Shown one piece after another: positions 21,959 through 34,202 of a DNA stretch of 64,000 bases (position 1 is its first letter; the number at the start of each line of letters is the position of its first letter). The DNA comes from Symsagittifera roscoffensis (lineage: Eukaryota > Xenacoelomorpha > Acoela > Convolutidae), in assembly GCF_963678635.1 (NCBI RefSeq), contig NC_087071.1:29998141-30062140 (forward strand), read 5' to 3'. The notes under the pieces are model-generated. The model searched no databases. It was not told the DNA's origin and worked only from the letters and a program-made list of their open reading frames with translations. The position numbers were made by a program, and so were the translations under genes.

Positions 21959-22101
21959 GTGTTTCTAAAAGCTTAGAAATTACAACACGAGATGACTTAT
22001 TTCATAGCAGATTACATGGAATTTATTACAACAGGTTGTATTCAGACATTTTGGATTTTTGGGATGGAATCGATCAGATTTCTTATCAAACTCTATGTTA
22101 A
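21959..22101 (+). pseudogene. Duplicated 3' end of esterase exon 4
   Basis: The 143-bp copy encodes the last 47 or so residues (from SVSKSLEITTRDD to the stop at 22099-22101) with a single visible D-to-Y type change in the HGIDYN segment. It has no upstream exons, promoter or acceptor of its own and is a passive by-product of tandem duplication II. Confidence 0.85.
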
Positions 22102-23123
22102 ATTATTATAAGTAAAATAGCAAAATATGAAATAATACACAGCAATGTTAAAGTTCGTTTATATAATTGACTACTGTTGCTCATTAAATATTTCGGAATT
22201 AATTCTTTCGAAGTTGATTTATTCACTTAGTATTTTGAAATCAAAGTAATTCTGCAGAAGTCAAGAGTATGTATTTGTTTAAAAGCCAAGGAAATTCAAA
22301 AGCCTAAGTTCGATTTATAGGTTCTAATTTCATAAATAGGAAATTATAGCCGAATGGAAAATAGCGAATTTTGATGCGGTTTTTTGTGTAAATTTTGTGA
22401 GAATCTTTTTTTTGAAGACCATACCTCACAAGCTATCTAAAGTACAAAATGATACGTTTTGCAAAAGGCATCCCTCAATCCAATTTGGAACGATTTTTAT
22501 GACGCATTAAATCTCAGCTTATGCAATCTTTCAAACACAATAATTTTACAAAAGTTGATTCTAGCTGAAATATCTTTTTAGATTTGAGCTCTATGGAAAT
22601 TTCTCCGGATATCCAGTGGAATAAAAACTTTACCTATTGATCCAGATTTCTCAAGTTGGGTTAATATTATCAAAAAAGCGCCTGTCATTAATCGTTCTGG
22701 AAATTCAAAGGGCTGAAAGGCATCTTATTTTTTTTTAAATTTCGAAAGTTGAGATTTTTCCAACAAAGTCTGTGTTTTTTATTATGTTTACTTGCGTTCA
22801 TTACTCTTTTCAATTTTTTGATTGGCTATGTTTTCAAGATTACCAGTGAAGTAAAAATAACGATTTATTGATCGGGTTTTCTCAAATTGGACAAATTTTA
22901 TCTCAAAAGCGTTAATAATAAAAAATAAAAAGAAATTCAAGGTTTGTAAGGCTGTTATATGGATTTGGTGAATGACAAGCCGACGAGTCTAATCTAGACA
23001 ATGAACTGAATTGAATCACACGAGAAAGTAAAACAAACTAACGAGTGAAACAAATATAAAGATTGCAGTTAGGCGGATTTTTGAAAACGTGAACGCAATT
23101 TGGCGCGAAAAGTAGATATGTAG

Positions 23124-23275
23124 GCGGGGGCAATTCTCATGATAGAGGGACCGAATGATGGAAAAATCAGAATCGTTAATTTTTTTGGTATTTCTTTGAT
23201 ATTTTTGAATACTCAATTCTGATTGGCTGAAATAAATCTTCCATCATTCTGTCTCTCCATCATAAGGGCGCCAGC
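23124..23275. mobile_element. MITE 'GAGGGACCGAATGAT', copy B1
   Basis: Duplicate of 19013-19164 inside unit B; same arm differences, so copied by the segmental duplication rather than by transposition. Confidence 0.65.
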
Positions 23276-23638
23276 TATATAGACAGAAAAAACGTGTCTT
23301 AAAATTTATTTATTTAATTTTCTGACTTTAATGACAAATTAAAGTCACCCTCTAGATTAGGCCCGTCTGTTTGGCATTTAACATGGTACTCAAAATAGAA
23401 ACAGATCGTAGGAATCCATCAAAACGATACAACTGTTAAAGAAAATGAACACTTTAATTGCAAAATGATAATTAGTATTATTAAGCAAGTGATAATTAGT
23501 ATTATTAGTATTAAGCAAGTGATAATTAGTATTATTAGTATTATTAATCATCACACAACTTTTCTTGGTTTAATATTTATTTACAATATAATAAAATAAT
23601 GGTTAGAATTTAAGCATCAATTAAAAGTAGATATATAG

Positions 23639-23791
23639 GCGGTTACTATTCTCATGATAGAGGGACCGAATGATGGAAAAATCAGAATCGTTAATTTTTT
23701 TGGTATTTCTTTGATTTTTTTGAATACTCAATTCTGATTGGCTGAAATAAATCTTCGATCATTCGGTCCCTCCATCATAAGGGGCGCCAGC
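23639..23791. mobile_element. MITE 'GAGGGACCGAATGAT', copy B2
   Basis: Duplicate of 19528-19680 inside unit B, including the TATATAG flanks. Confidence 0.65.
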
Positions 23792-24077
23792 TATATAGAC
23801 AGAAAAAACATGCCTTAAAATTTATTTTTTCTAAATTTTCTCACCTAAATGACAATTTAAAGACACCTTCTGGATTAGGCCCGTCTGTTTGGCATTTAAC
23901 ATGGTACTCAAAATTGAAACAGATCGTAGGAGTCCATCAAAACGATACAACTGTTTAAGAAAATGAACACTTTAATTGCAAAATGATGATTAATGTTATT
24001 AATCAAATATAAGTCACACAACTTTTCTTGGTTGTATATTTATTTAAATTATAATGAAATAAAGGTTAGAATTTAAG

Positions 24078-27000
24078 CATCAAATAAATTTAAATAGTTT
24101 CCATGTTGTTTTTCCATAGGTTGCCATAGAAGGATCTTCACAAAAAATAGATAGAAAATGTTCCTTAAACTTAAGTTTCATAGTCTTGTAAGTTAAAAAA
24201 TTGCTGCTGTTTTTGTTTGATTTTGCTTTTTGGAATTTGTTCCCAATAACAGCTGCTTTTCTGAAAGAAAAAAAAGAATTTTCGATATAATTACTGCTGA
24301 ATCTTGCTTGAAAGTGTAGTTTTTTAGTTCTTTTGTTCTCATCAATTGTGTTGTTTACGTACTTGATTTTTGTGTATGCCGGTAGTAGTTTATGTTTGAC
24401 TTTCTATAGTTGTCAAATTTTTTTTCCAATCCAGAAACAAGGAAACTGGAAGTACCTTGTATTCCAGCTTGAGATCTGATGAAGAATCAATTTTTTTTCT
24501 GTCACAGCAGGTCTTTATTGCCCAACTCAGTTGATTATGAAGCGATATTATTATATTGGATGTTAAACTGCTTAATAATTAGTTTTACTGCGTATTGCAG
24601 ATGGCTTATGGCTAAAACGTTCTTCAAAAGTAATCGGTTTTTAATTGTCAGTGTTTTATCGATTGTAATGATCCCGCAAGCCTTTTTTCTTAATAACTTG
24701 TGGCTTTTTTTCTATTTTGTTCTCATCTAAGATTATAAGAGACTTTGAATTGTAATTTCTCCCTTGATGTTTGTTGCTAAATATTATCAACTCAGTTTTC
24801 TTGTATTGAAATTTATAGAATGTTTTGTGAAGTACAGAGACAATTTCTGACAGGATTTTTGCAAAAGCTGTAGCCCATTTTTGATGTCATTATCATCACA
24901 AAATAGAAGTGTATCATCTGCATATTGTACCACTTTGCAAGTTTTGGTTAAATTTTTGTTCAAGTCATTTATGTATAGTTTGAAAATTAGGGGTCTCAAA
25001 ATTGTACCTTGAGGTACGCCTTAGTGAAGTGAGATCTAATTGGATTCAGTTTTGTTTACTGCAGTTTTTTTGTTATCTACTGTTCATAAAGCTATGAATC
25101 ATTTCAATTGCTGACTCAGAGAATCCCAAATCATTCAATTTTAGTCTTTAAATGTTCGTGGTTGATAGAATCGTAAGCTTTTGTTAAATCTAATATAGAT
25201 ACGGCAATGTATTTGTTTTCATCCTTTGATTTGCGGAAGAACTCTGTGCAATAAAGGATGGCGTCCATCGTTGAATATGAGGTTCTTAAACAAAATTGGG
25301 TGTTGTTCAGCATGTTAAGAGATAATAAGTATTCATTGATTTGTTGGTATAGTAGTTTCTCAAAAAATTGAGAGAGTGCAGCTTTTATGGAGATTGGTCT
25401 ATAGTTCTACTATTTCTGGGTCATCTTTTTTGTTTATTGGGCTAACAATAGCTTTTTTGAGTCTAGTTGGGAATAATTTGTACTTGATAAATTAATCTGT
25501 AAGAAAAGTAAGGTGTCGATATATTTCATTGCGTCCATCGTTCAGAGCCCAGGCTGGAAGATCAGAAGGTCCGGGTAGTTTATTTGCGTTTAAATTTGTT
25601 ATTTCTTTTTTTACACTCATTTTCAATGACAAGCCGGAAACAAAACCTTTGTTTGCGTTCCTTTTTGGTCCTTGTGTTTTTGATGGTTTTTGAATCAACG
25701 ACGTTTTTTTTATCTTTCTCCTCAAAAAAAAACATCCGAGTTTAGAAAACTTGTAATTCAAAAATTTTGCCATTTTGATTTTGTGTGTTATTGCTTAACT
25801 AAATATATTTTTAGAGTGTGATTTTGTTTATTGATTGTTCGAGTTTCTTGTGTCATTTATTATGTTCCATTTCTATCGCTCAGTTGTTTTATGATCAAAT
25901 AATTTCGACATGAAACTATCGTCTTTGAGGTTGATTTTTAGTTTGTCATTACGAATGTAGACTGTTTAAAGGGGTGCCTATCTTTTCAGGCAGTACACTA
26001 CATTGGAAATTAAAATTTTAAACATTTGTTTTTGAGGGCTATTTTGCCTGTAGAAAGACTCCCAATTAATGCTTGTTAGGGCAGTTTTGAACTTTTTCTG
26101 AATATGCTGATCTATCGTAGATAGTGCGCCTAAATGGCATAGTTATATCAATCAACTTTAATTCAGATATTAAAATTGTAGCTTAGTGGTCAGTTATAAT
26201 TGGTGGAGTGAAATTTAAAACTTTGATCTTCAATTCGGTTGAGTTTAAATCTGTGATAATATAGTCAATCAGTGTTTTTCTAATGCGTTGGTGTTGATTT
26301 ATTGACAACTTCTAAGAAAAAGGGATTCAAAATCAGATTGTAGCTTATTAGAGTATTGGCATATCAAAGATTTGAGGCAGTTGCGTAAAAAAGGGGACAG
26401 CATGCTCGTCATTTAAGTGAACATTGTCCCAATAGAGAAAGCTCCAGTTGCTGTTGCTTTTTAACATTGTATTTAGGTTCAGCACTTAATAACCATATTT
26501 AGAGCCGTATGTACAGTTATTATCTTTATCATACAAGTCCACGTTTTTGTTTGTATCTACGTTATCCAAAATTGGTGGTGTTTCGCGTATTACCACTATT
26601 TCAGGTGTGATTTTTTTGCACTAATAAGTCAATCAATTCCTCAAATTTTATCGAGAAGTCATTCAAGTTTTCAAATTTCCTTTTTAAAATAGAGTTAGTG
26701 CCATCCTGTATAATTACGCATTTTAGTTCCGAGCTCAGATATTTAGTTAACACCTTCAGTTTTTCCTCCAGTGCTCCTGTATGAATAGATTATTGTATCG
26801 TTGGGCATAATTTCTGTTCTGATGCTAGCTGTGATACTAGAACCCACAATTAAATGTTTAATATCTTTGGAAATTTTGAAGGGCTCAAATTCACGTATAA
26901 TTGGGGTCCTGGTACTGGCGTTTTGGGTGATTGACCCCCTGGATCTGTCCTGAAGTTCCACTCGAACTTCTCCCTGTTTGATTAATGATGTTGATAATCT

Positions 27001-27102
27001 TTCTATAGTCCTCCTTCTGTTCGTACAGATCTGCATAAATTTTGTATAGAGCATTTTAACAAGTTTGCCAAACTCATCAAATGTTAATTTATGGCTAGAC
27101 AT
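24078..27102 (-). pseudogene. LINE with SGNH-like, endonuclease-end and reverse-transcriptase segments
   Basis: Reading leftward from 27102, an N-terminal segment with KHLIVGSSITASIRTEI (about 26810-26860) is followed by CVIIQDGTNS (about 26695-26725) and WDNVHLNDEHAVPF (about 26390-26435). Together these give the Ser, Gly, Asn and His blocks of an SGNH/GDSL-type hydrolase domain, as found in some CR1/L2-type LINEs. Only the C-terminal end of an AP endonuclease follows (TLIDYIITDL ... TDH, about 26180-26275), so most of that domain is missing. Reverse transcriptase then runs as in copy A (YADD near 24910) to a tail at about 24090-24345. Frameshifts and stops show it is dead. Confidence 0.75.
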
Positions 27103-27480
27103 AATTATGGCTAGACCAGCTCAAATAGTAAATCAGAAGAACTTATCCACTGGGAAGTGCAGAGTCAGAGTGTAAGTAGTAAGCAGAAGTTCGAGTGTAA
27201 GTACTCTAGTAATCAGATTGAGTGAACACCAAATGTTTTTTACAAGAAGTTTTAAAATTAACTTCGGAGGGTTTGGTTTCCCGAGACAATTATTTCAGTG
27301 GATTCTCTGTTGACTATTCTGGTAAGTATGTGTCAATGAACTCAGTGAAGGTTATTAGACAATAAGCGTTGCCTATTAGACTTTGAATTCGAGTGTAAGT
27401 ACTGTGGTAATCAGAATGAGTGTAGATCAAATAATTTTTTGAAATCAAGAAGTTTTTATTTCGGAAATGTCGGATAATTA
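27103..27480 (-). repeat. Probable LINE 5' UTR with two direct repeats about 200 bp apart
   Basis: 27188-27268 and 27389-27466 share GAGTGTAAGTACT, GTAATCAGA-TGAGTG and AAGAAGTTTT. They lie just upstream of the LINE's first coding block, where monomer-type promoter repeats occur in some LINEs. The promoter role is inference. Confidence 0.45.
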
Positions 27481-28396
27481 TATGAATTTAGTTTTTGTTT
27501 TTAAATTTGGTTTTTCTAGTTTATTTGATAATATGGAAGAATGTTTGATTTCGCTTTTTGTTTTCAAAATTTCGATTTTCAAGTTTTTTAGAATTTTCTA
27601 AGATTTGAGGTGAATTTCTTAAGATTAAGGAGTTTTTGCTGAGTTTTGAGATGTTTTTTGTATCAAGAAAAAAATTTGGTATAAGCTGGCATCTCTTAAT
27701 TGTAGAGTTCTCATCAAGATTAAATCATAAAAAAAAAATAAAAAACCGACTGTTTTCTAGCTTTGACCTGTGTTGTTTTGAAGAAAGCATCTTCGAGGTC
27801 TTGGGTTTTGTCCAAGTACCAAATGAATTCCAAAAATTTTCGGAAATTGTTCACATCTCTGGTTTTTTTGAACAAAATTTTGTCAATTGTTTTTCCGGTC
27901 TTTTATTTGCAACAGGTATAGTTGAGAGGTATGATAAGCCGAACTGTTTAATAAATGACCTGGGCTTGTTAGTGGAAAGAGGTTCATGTTTATAAGGACT
28001 GTATGTATTAGGTGAAATTGATATTTAACCGAAATGAAAAAGAATGTTTTTGGCGAAATTATCAGCCAGAAGGTGTTTTGATGACGCTATTAATTCCCTA
28101 GACCACACTGGCAAAACGCATTCAAAGACACCTCAGCTGGTTGTCGGTTAAAGGTTGCTTGCTATGCGCGTCGTTCGTGGCGATAAATGGATCACGTTGG
28201 GGCGAATACGGTGGTCACTATTTTGCTGTCTACTAGTGCGTGTATTTACTATGCAGCGCTTTTTAGTATACAATACGCTTTCCGCTGAAGTCGACACCTT
28301 TTACTATCAGTTTTTGCCGAATATCAATTTTGTTCATGCACAATGCAGTGTTCGCCTAACATCGCCCCCGTTTTTAAGAGTAATGAGTTATTTTTG
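27481..28396. other. Unassigned sequence with two short open frames
   Basis: A 119-codon plus-strand frame (27636-27995) and an 80-codon frame (28155-28397) occur. Neither shows a motif, signal peptide or splice context that I recognise. The stretch 28130-28390 is less A+T-rich than its neighbours. It could be the 5' part of the LINE or another element. Confidence 0.3.
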
Positions 28397-29607
28397 ATTT
28401 TTCGCGGTTTGACTTTTGATTTCTTTTTCAGTTCATTTCATTGGTTATAAAAATAGGCAAACTCCACTATCGGACAGCAAAAGTTAAGAAGTTGCGAAAA
28501 ACGTGATAGACTTCTAGTTTCGAAAGTGGAAATTAATTATTGAGTTTTCCGGCGAAATAAAAATTTTATCTATTGTTCCAGTGTTTTTTCAAACTGGGTT
28601 AGTTTTACCAAAAATTTTTCAATCTAAAATTGTTGTAGAAAATCGATGAGCTTTAAATGAGATCTTTTTTCTTGGAAATTAAAAATCTATTTTTTTTTTT
28701 GAAAATCGAACAAAAAACAAGCCTTCATTTGTTTATTTGCTTTCATTGACTCTTTTCTGTCTGTTTGCTTTGAATTTTAATTTTTCAAAATTAACTGCTT
28801 CAGCTGAATGAGCTCTGATCAAACTTCATTGACCGAAAAGGATACTGCCAACTATTTTGGCTTTAAATATAATATAAGTTGGCGTCAACTACAGGGTGTT
28901 TCAGTTACATGTAATAAGTAAAACACCATTTAGTTTCACGATGAATCACCCTATGAAAAAAACATTTTTAGGGAAAATTTGCCTAAATTATAGCCATTTT
29001 GTGCCAATGCGTCAAAACTTTATTTCAACAACTTGTACACACAATTTTTTGCTGTTTAATGAGTTTTCACTCCATTTTGCGCTGAACAAGATACTATAGT
29101 GCTGAATTCAAACAACCGGATGAAATGATTCAAAACTAAATTTTCAAACTCATTTTTCTCAATTTCAGTAGTATTTGGTCAAAAAAATGATGAGAACAAA
29201 AAAATTGCTTTTTATGGTGCTATTTATGGTATAATTTTTTTCGAACTAAATTTACTTCCTTAAAATGGGTCAATTCATTTGGTTCAAAATTGAGGAGGAC
29301 AGAAGGTCATTTGATAAGAGAATAATTACAATTTAGCCTGGTACCTCGTCAATTTTGAACAAAATGAGTTGACCCGTTTTGAGGGTGTAATTTTAGTTCA
29401 AAAACTTGCTAAAAAATTGCACCATAAAAAAGATGGTAAAGTCCAAACACTTGTCCCCATCATTTTTGACCAGATAATACTGAATTTGAGAAAAACGTGT
29501 TTGAAAATTCAGTTTGAGTTCGTTTTATCGGGTTGTTTTAAATCAGCAGTATAGTATCGTGTTCAGCACAAAATGCAGTGAAAATTCCGCAAAAAACGTG
29601 TGATCAA
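28397..29607 (+). repeat. Third copy of esterase intron 3 sequence (about 1.2 kb)
   Basis: Nearly identical to 10909-12110 and 15555-16750, with family B sequence followed by the left arm and centre of the palindromic MITE. No esterase exon is included. It keeps the GCTGAATTCAAACAACCGG stretch that copy 1 has and copy 2 lacks. It joins another family B block at 29608. Confidence 0.85.
28892..29607. mobile_element. Palindromic MITE, copy 3, right end missing
   Basis: Begins CAGGGTGTTTCAG after a TA like the other two copies and is intact to the right arm, then stops at about 29607 where family B sequence (AAAGTTAAGAAGTTGCG) takes over. The last about 140 bp of the element are absent. Confidence 0.75.
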
Positions 29608-29880
29608 AAAGTTAAGAAGTTGCGAAAAACGTGATCGAGTTCTAGTTTCGAAAGAGGAATTTAATTTCGGATTTTCCAGCTGAATAAAAACCATCTATTG
29701 ATCCAGTTTTCAGTTTTCTCAAATTGAATTAATTTTATCAAAAAAGTGTCAACATAATTTTTTTTGCTATTCAAAGACAGTTGAGGCCATATATTTTTTA
29801 CTTTGAAGTTCGAAAGTTGAAGTTTTCGAAAATAAGTCACTTTTTTTTCTGTTTCCTTGCATTCATGGTCAGATGGCTAT
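29608..29880 (+). repeat. Dispersed repeat family B
   Basis: Has CGTGATCGAGTTCTAGTTTC, 'CTATTGATCCAGTTTTC' and 'TTATCAAAAAAGTGTCAA', as in the copies at 37170 and 40360, but is more diverged than the block at 28397. Confidence 0.6.
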
Positions 29881-32229
29881 CTTTATTTAGCCCCGTCGCG
29901 TAACCGTTTTTTAGGAAGAAGTCTTGTAAAGTTTAATGCATGGTCAATTTCATATGTTGATGTTTAGGCTTTCAATTTTTTTTCTAGTTCATTCCTTATG
30001 CTTCTGCTAAATAAAAGCTAAATAAGCTGTCCAACAAAAAAGCTTAGAAAAATGCAATTTTTTCATGCCCATTAGATTTGAGGTGATTTATATCTGTTTC
30101 TGCTGCCTCAATTATCAAACTAGTTTAATAAAGTGGGGCTTCGGCTAATAAGGGCTAACAAATGCAAGTTAGATGATTACTAGTAAAGTACATATAAAAG
30201 TTTTTTTTTCGCTTTTGTTATTTTTGTTCGGTGAATTTATTCGCATGGTAATTATTTTTTCCCATTGCGAAAAAATTGTACGAACTAATAGGCAGATTTG
30301 AGAAAACTATGCAATTGTTGGTTAACTATTTTTGCTTCCTGATTGTCGGATTTTTAAATCAATGAACTATACAAATTTTGCACATTGCATCAATTGTCTT
30401 CAAATTGCATCGAGTGCAATGTAAAGACAATTGCATTGTAAAAACCATGTTTCATTTTGCGCATTGTTGTCATTTTGGTTGTGTGTTTGCTCAAGGAAAT
30501 TTTCGGCTAGTTATTATTGGTCTGTTGAACTATTTTTGCTGTGTTTATTTATTAATTTGTTATGATGTCTGGCTAGCAATGTTTCGATAATGAAAATTGT
30601 TGTTCCGATCACCGAATGAAAAATAGGTTTGGAATGATTTTTAAATGCGAAATCCAAGTAACAGAAACGAACAGCAGATAGGAGGAAATTAGATATCATG
30701 CTAAAAATCTTTTGAATCGTAATCAGGAAGTTGACGAAAATTCAGTTCACGTTTTCAGTTATTCAAAATAAAATGGTCTAAATTTTATTATGATAAGTTA
30801 ATTTAGAGCGATGGTTCGTTCGATTTAGTTTTCAATTGGTTCGTTTTGTAAGTTTTGGTTATGCCTACTGTCAATTATTGTTATAGAAAGGAGATTACGT
30901 TTTTAATAGCAAAATTACAAATTGCGGAAAAGCTGGGGCGTGGCTTTACGATCCGAAGACAAATTCCCACCTGAATAAAAAATTCCTTGATAATATTCTC
31001 AAACACATGATTTCCATGTAATACCTAACTTTTGATTCATTTTAAAATTTCAAAGATGCTAAGATGGTGATAGATTTTAATTTTATATATAACACGGATT
31101 TAAATTTCAATTTCTGATTCAAATACCTGCCAATCGCATTTATCTACTTAATATACTTAATCGTGCAGTTATTTGAAGAAAAAACAGTTCTTACTCCACT
31201 GATAATGCTTGACATGGGATCCCGTTTGTGAAGAGAATGCCAAAAATTTTGGCCATCATTTTTTTGCTTCTATTTCTGCTGATGACTGGTATTGATTACA
31301 CCTGCGAAGCGATTGTATTACTATGAACCTTCTTTTTTCCCAATCCAAGTCGCAATTAAAAGTGCATATGGTGGCACTTTTGGTATATTTCAATCTATCT
31401 ATTTTTTAAGTTGGCGTTTCATGTGACATTTGTTCAAGAAGTCTCTATGAAGACCTTTTAAATTAGTAAACGCTGCATGTAGATGTTTTACGTATTACAT
31501 AGACATTTTGCATTTCATAGACTTTGTACGTAAAACCTTTTACCATACATGCACGTATTAATACTCGAAGGTCAAAATTCTCAAAGTCAAAATTTCAAAA
31601 TCTATACATTTTTAATTGGCGTTGCTTTTGACACATGTTTTCAATAATAGTGGCGACACGTAAAACGTTTTACCCAGCTTACACGTTTTAATGAGAATTG
31701 GACAAAGTATTTCAGCGTAATGTTTATCTTGTCGATTTGCAGATTTTGTCAAAATTGAATACTGCTGCTTAAAAAATGTTGCTCATGTGGGGTAAGCTAT
31801 GTGGGTGTATCCAATTTTTTTAAACTACTTTTGTCTGTCTTGTCTTATCTTTTATCGCTCTTTCTTGCTTTTTGTTAACTCTTTTTAAGTTTTGACTTTT
31901 CTTATCTATATTTTTGTTGAGTTTTTTGTTATTCAACTTCAATAAAAGGCTAATATATAGTTTGGGGCGAGAGAGAGGCGGGAGGAGCATATACTTTCGT
32001 CTTTAAATTTTTTTTAAATCGATTCTTATTACCGAGGTCGTACCCACAATGTCATTAAATGTCAATTTGTTTTTCGAGATCATTTTGAATCTGCCTGTGT
32101 GTATACCTGCTTTTTAAACTGGTTTGAGTGCATCTATCTATAGTTGGTTTTTTTAAACCAGTCTCGTAGTTTTTAATCATCAATTTAGATTCCTCGATTC
32201 AGTTCGAAATAATACTACTGTCAAACGGT
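29881..32229. other. Gene-less A+T-rich sequence
   Basis: No coding region, RNA gene or complete element recognised. A segment at about 31430-31700 (ACGTAAAACGTTTTACC-type phrases, TTGACACATGTTT) recurs in part at 48010-48060. The phrase GTGGGTGTATCCAATTTTT with its following 100 bp occurs at about 31800 and again at about 33265. Confidence 0.45.
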
Positions 32230-32720
32230 TGTTTATTTTTTCCATCCTCTTTATCTTTCTTTTTGTTTTATCTTTTTAACTATTTTTTTATCTATCTTCT
32301 GTCTTTTTTTCTATCTTATATCTAACTTTCCTATCTTTATTTTCTATCTATTTTGTCTATTTGTTTCTATCTTTTTTTCTATCTTTTTTGTATATATTGT
32401 AATTAATCTTCTTATCTGTCTTTTTATCTATTATTTTAATCTATCTTTTTCTTTTCAAGCTTTTCTATTTACTTTCATAATTTTTTTTAGTTTTTCATCT
32501 TTTCTATCTATCTTTTTTATCGGTCTTTTTTATCTAACTTTTTTATCTACTTTTTTAATCTATCTTTTTATCTACCTTTTTCTCTATCTATCTTCTTATC
32601 CGTCTATCTTTTTTTGGTTATCTCTTTTTTCATCTATCTATCTTTTTTTTAATCTTTGTCTATCTTTTTTTATTCATCTTTATTTTTTATCAATCTATCT
32701 TTTTTTATCTATGTCATTTC
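32230..32720. repeat. Degenerate pyrimidine-rich (TATC/TTTT)n tract, about 490 bp
   Basis: Almost purely C and T on the plus strand between A residues of TATC/TCTA units; dozens of CTATCTTTTT-type units of uneven length. It is a decayed tetranucleotide microsatellite with T-run expansions. Confidence 0.8.
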
Positions 32721-33425
32721 CAATCTATCTGTTGTTTTGCATTCTTTTGTGCATTGAGGGTACTCTCTGCGTTCTTCCAGAAAATAGGCGTGTTAGTCTT
32801 ATGACTAATCACGCTATTGTATGGGAATGCGGTGTTCTGTTTCCTGGTCGTACATGAGTCAGCAAGGACCGTAGAAATAAATTATGAATTTCTTCTGGTG
32901 CGGGAGGGGTGATCTGAATCTGTATGCATTCTTCCAGAAGAACAAGCGTTGTCTTTTTATAAAGTAGTCGTTTTACTATTCAAGTCTGAGCATGGGAATA
33001 CAGGTTTGGGCTGCCCATTTTTTTGCATCAAAAAGAACATAGTAATTTTTCTTATAAAGCTCGAATTTTGTCAAAAAGGGTGCGCTATGCTGCCCGATTT
33101 GATACCCGTTTTTGAGGCCTCATTAGTCGTCGAAGACGAGGGTTTGAAAAATTCAGTAGGTTTTGTCTTTTATTTTCTCAGTTTAAAAGAATTGATAGAT
33201 ATGTTTTTGGTTCCCATTGAATACTACTGATAACCAATCTGTTCGTCATTTAGTGTAGGCTTTGTGGGTGTATCCAATTTTTGTAGGTTTGTTTTTGTCT
33301 ATTTTGTCTTATCTTTTATCACTATTTTTTTGCTTTTTATTATCCATATTTAAGTTATGACATTTTATCTAAATTTAAGATAATCTTTTTGTGACTTTTT
33401 TTTATTTCAACTACGGCAAAAGCTT
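32721..33425. other. Non-coding sequence with short local repeats
   Basis: CATTCTTCCAGAA-type phrases occur near 32770 and 32928. The GTGGGTGTATCCAA block at about 33265 repeats one at about 31800. A 93-codon frame at 32949-33230 has no recognisable features. Confidence 0.35.
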
Positions 33426-34202
33426 TATTTTCACTTTCAAGATGTTTTCACGTCCAATAGCTATGTTAAGCACCGGAAAAAAGTTATGGCCTCAAACAAG
33501 TCCATTTTTTGACATTTTGGTTGAAAACTAGCCTGCAAAGACGGATATTTGGGGTTTAACCAAAAAACAAAATGAATAAAGTGGATTTTACCGGGGCAAG
33601 CGTCTATGTCTGGCCTTTTAAAAAAAATTATGGCCACAAAAAATGTCCTATTTTCGAACTTTCGGTCGTTTTTTGGAAAATTATGTTATTTTTCAAAAAC
33701 TAACCTATTGAATCTGAGGTTGATAGTTCATTGAAGTTAACATGGCGCTGGCATTTGGGTTGTGTAATCTGTGTTGCAAGTTTTTAAATCAAAAAAGCTG
33801 GTATGGAATTTGGAAAAATTACTTTTTAAATTTTTTACCTTTTGTTTTGGAATTTTAGTTTTTTTTTCTCGAAAACTTCTTGCTACATCTGATATTTAGG
33901 ACTCAATCAAAAATCAGGATACCGGAATCTTCAAGCTAGAAATCATGATGTAGAAATTAGAGGCTATTCCCATGCTTTAATAGAGAAAATTTTATGGATC
34001 TAGCAAATTTTTGATTGATTTATGAAAGCTACCCAGCCAAATTGAAAAAGCGAGTAGTAGTGCTCTTCTTTAATTAAGCGCTTAATCCGCTACTTGAGCA
34101 GAGAAACACCAGGGTTTCGCGCGAAGTCCATTTTTTCGTTTTCGTATCAGTACAAAATTTGATTAAAAGTATTAGAACAGGTCGCTACTTGCAAGCGACC
34201 TT
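33426..34202 (+). repeat. Composite dispersed repeat (family C-like), paralogue of 46900-47689
   Basis: Shares with 46900-47689 a series of phrases in the same order: AAGTTATGGCCTCAAACAAG, GTTGATAGTTC, CTGATATT-AGG, and CTACTT-AGCAGAGAA. Both end in the SINE described next. By eye the two are clearly related but well diverged. Confidence 0.55.

Larger units (their letters stand above)
21959..26067. repeat. Tandem duplication II, unit B (4109 bp)
   Basis: Second copy of 17850-21958. Very few substitutions are visible by eye, and indels are limited to homopolymer and AT-repeat tracts, so the event is recent. Its right edge runs into the original, uninterrupted LINE. Confidence 0.92.

Noticed and set aside
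27636-27995. 119-codon plus-strand frame
   Set aside because: No motif, splice context or repeat relation supports coding. Left as unassigned.
32230-32720. Regulatory polypyrimidine region
   Set aside because: The sequence is explained by a decayed TATC microsatellite, and no gene lies nearby for it to regulate.
32949-33230. 93-codon plus-strand frame
   Set aside because: T-rich DNA gives a hydrophobic chance translation, and nothing else supports it.
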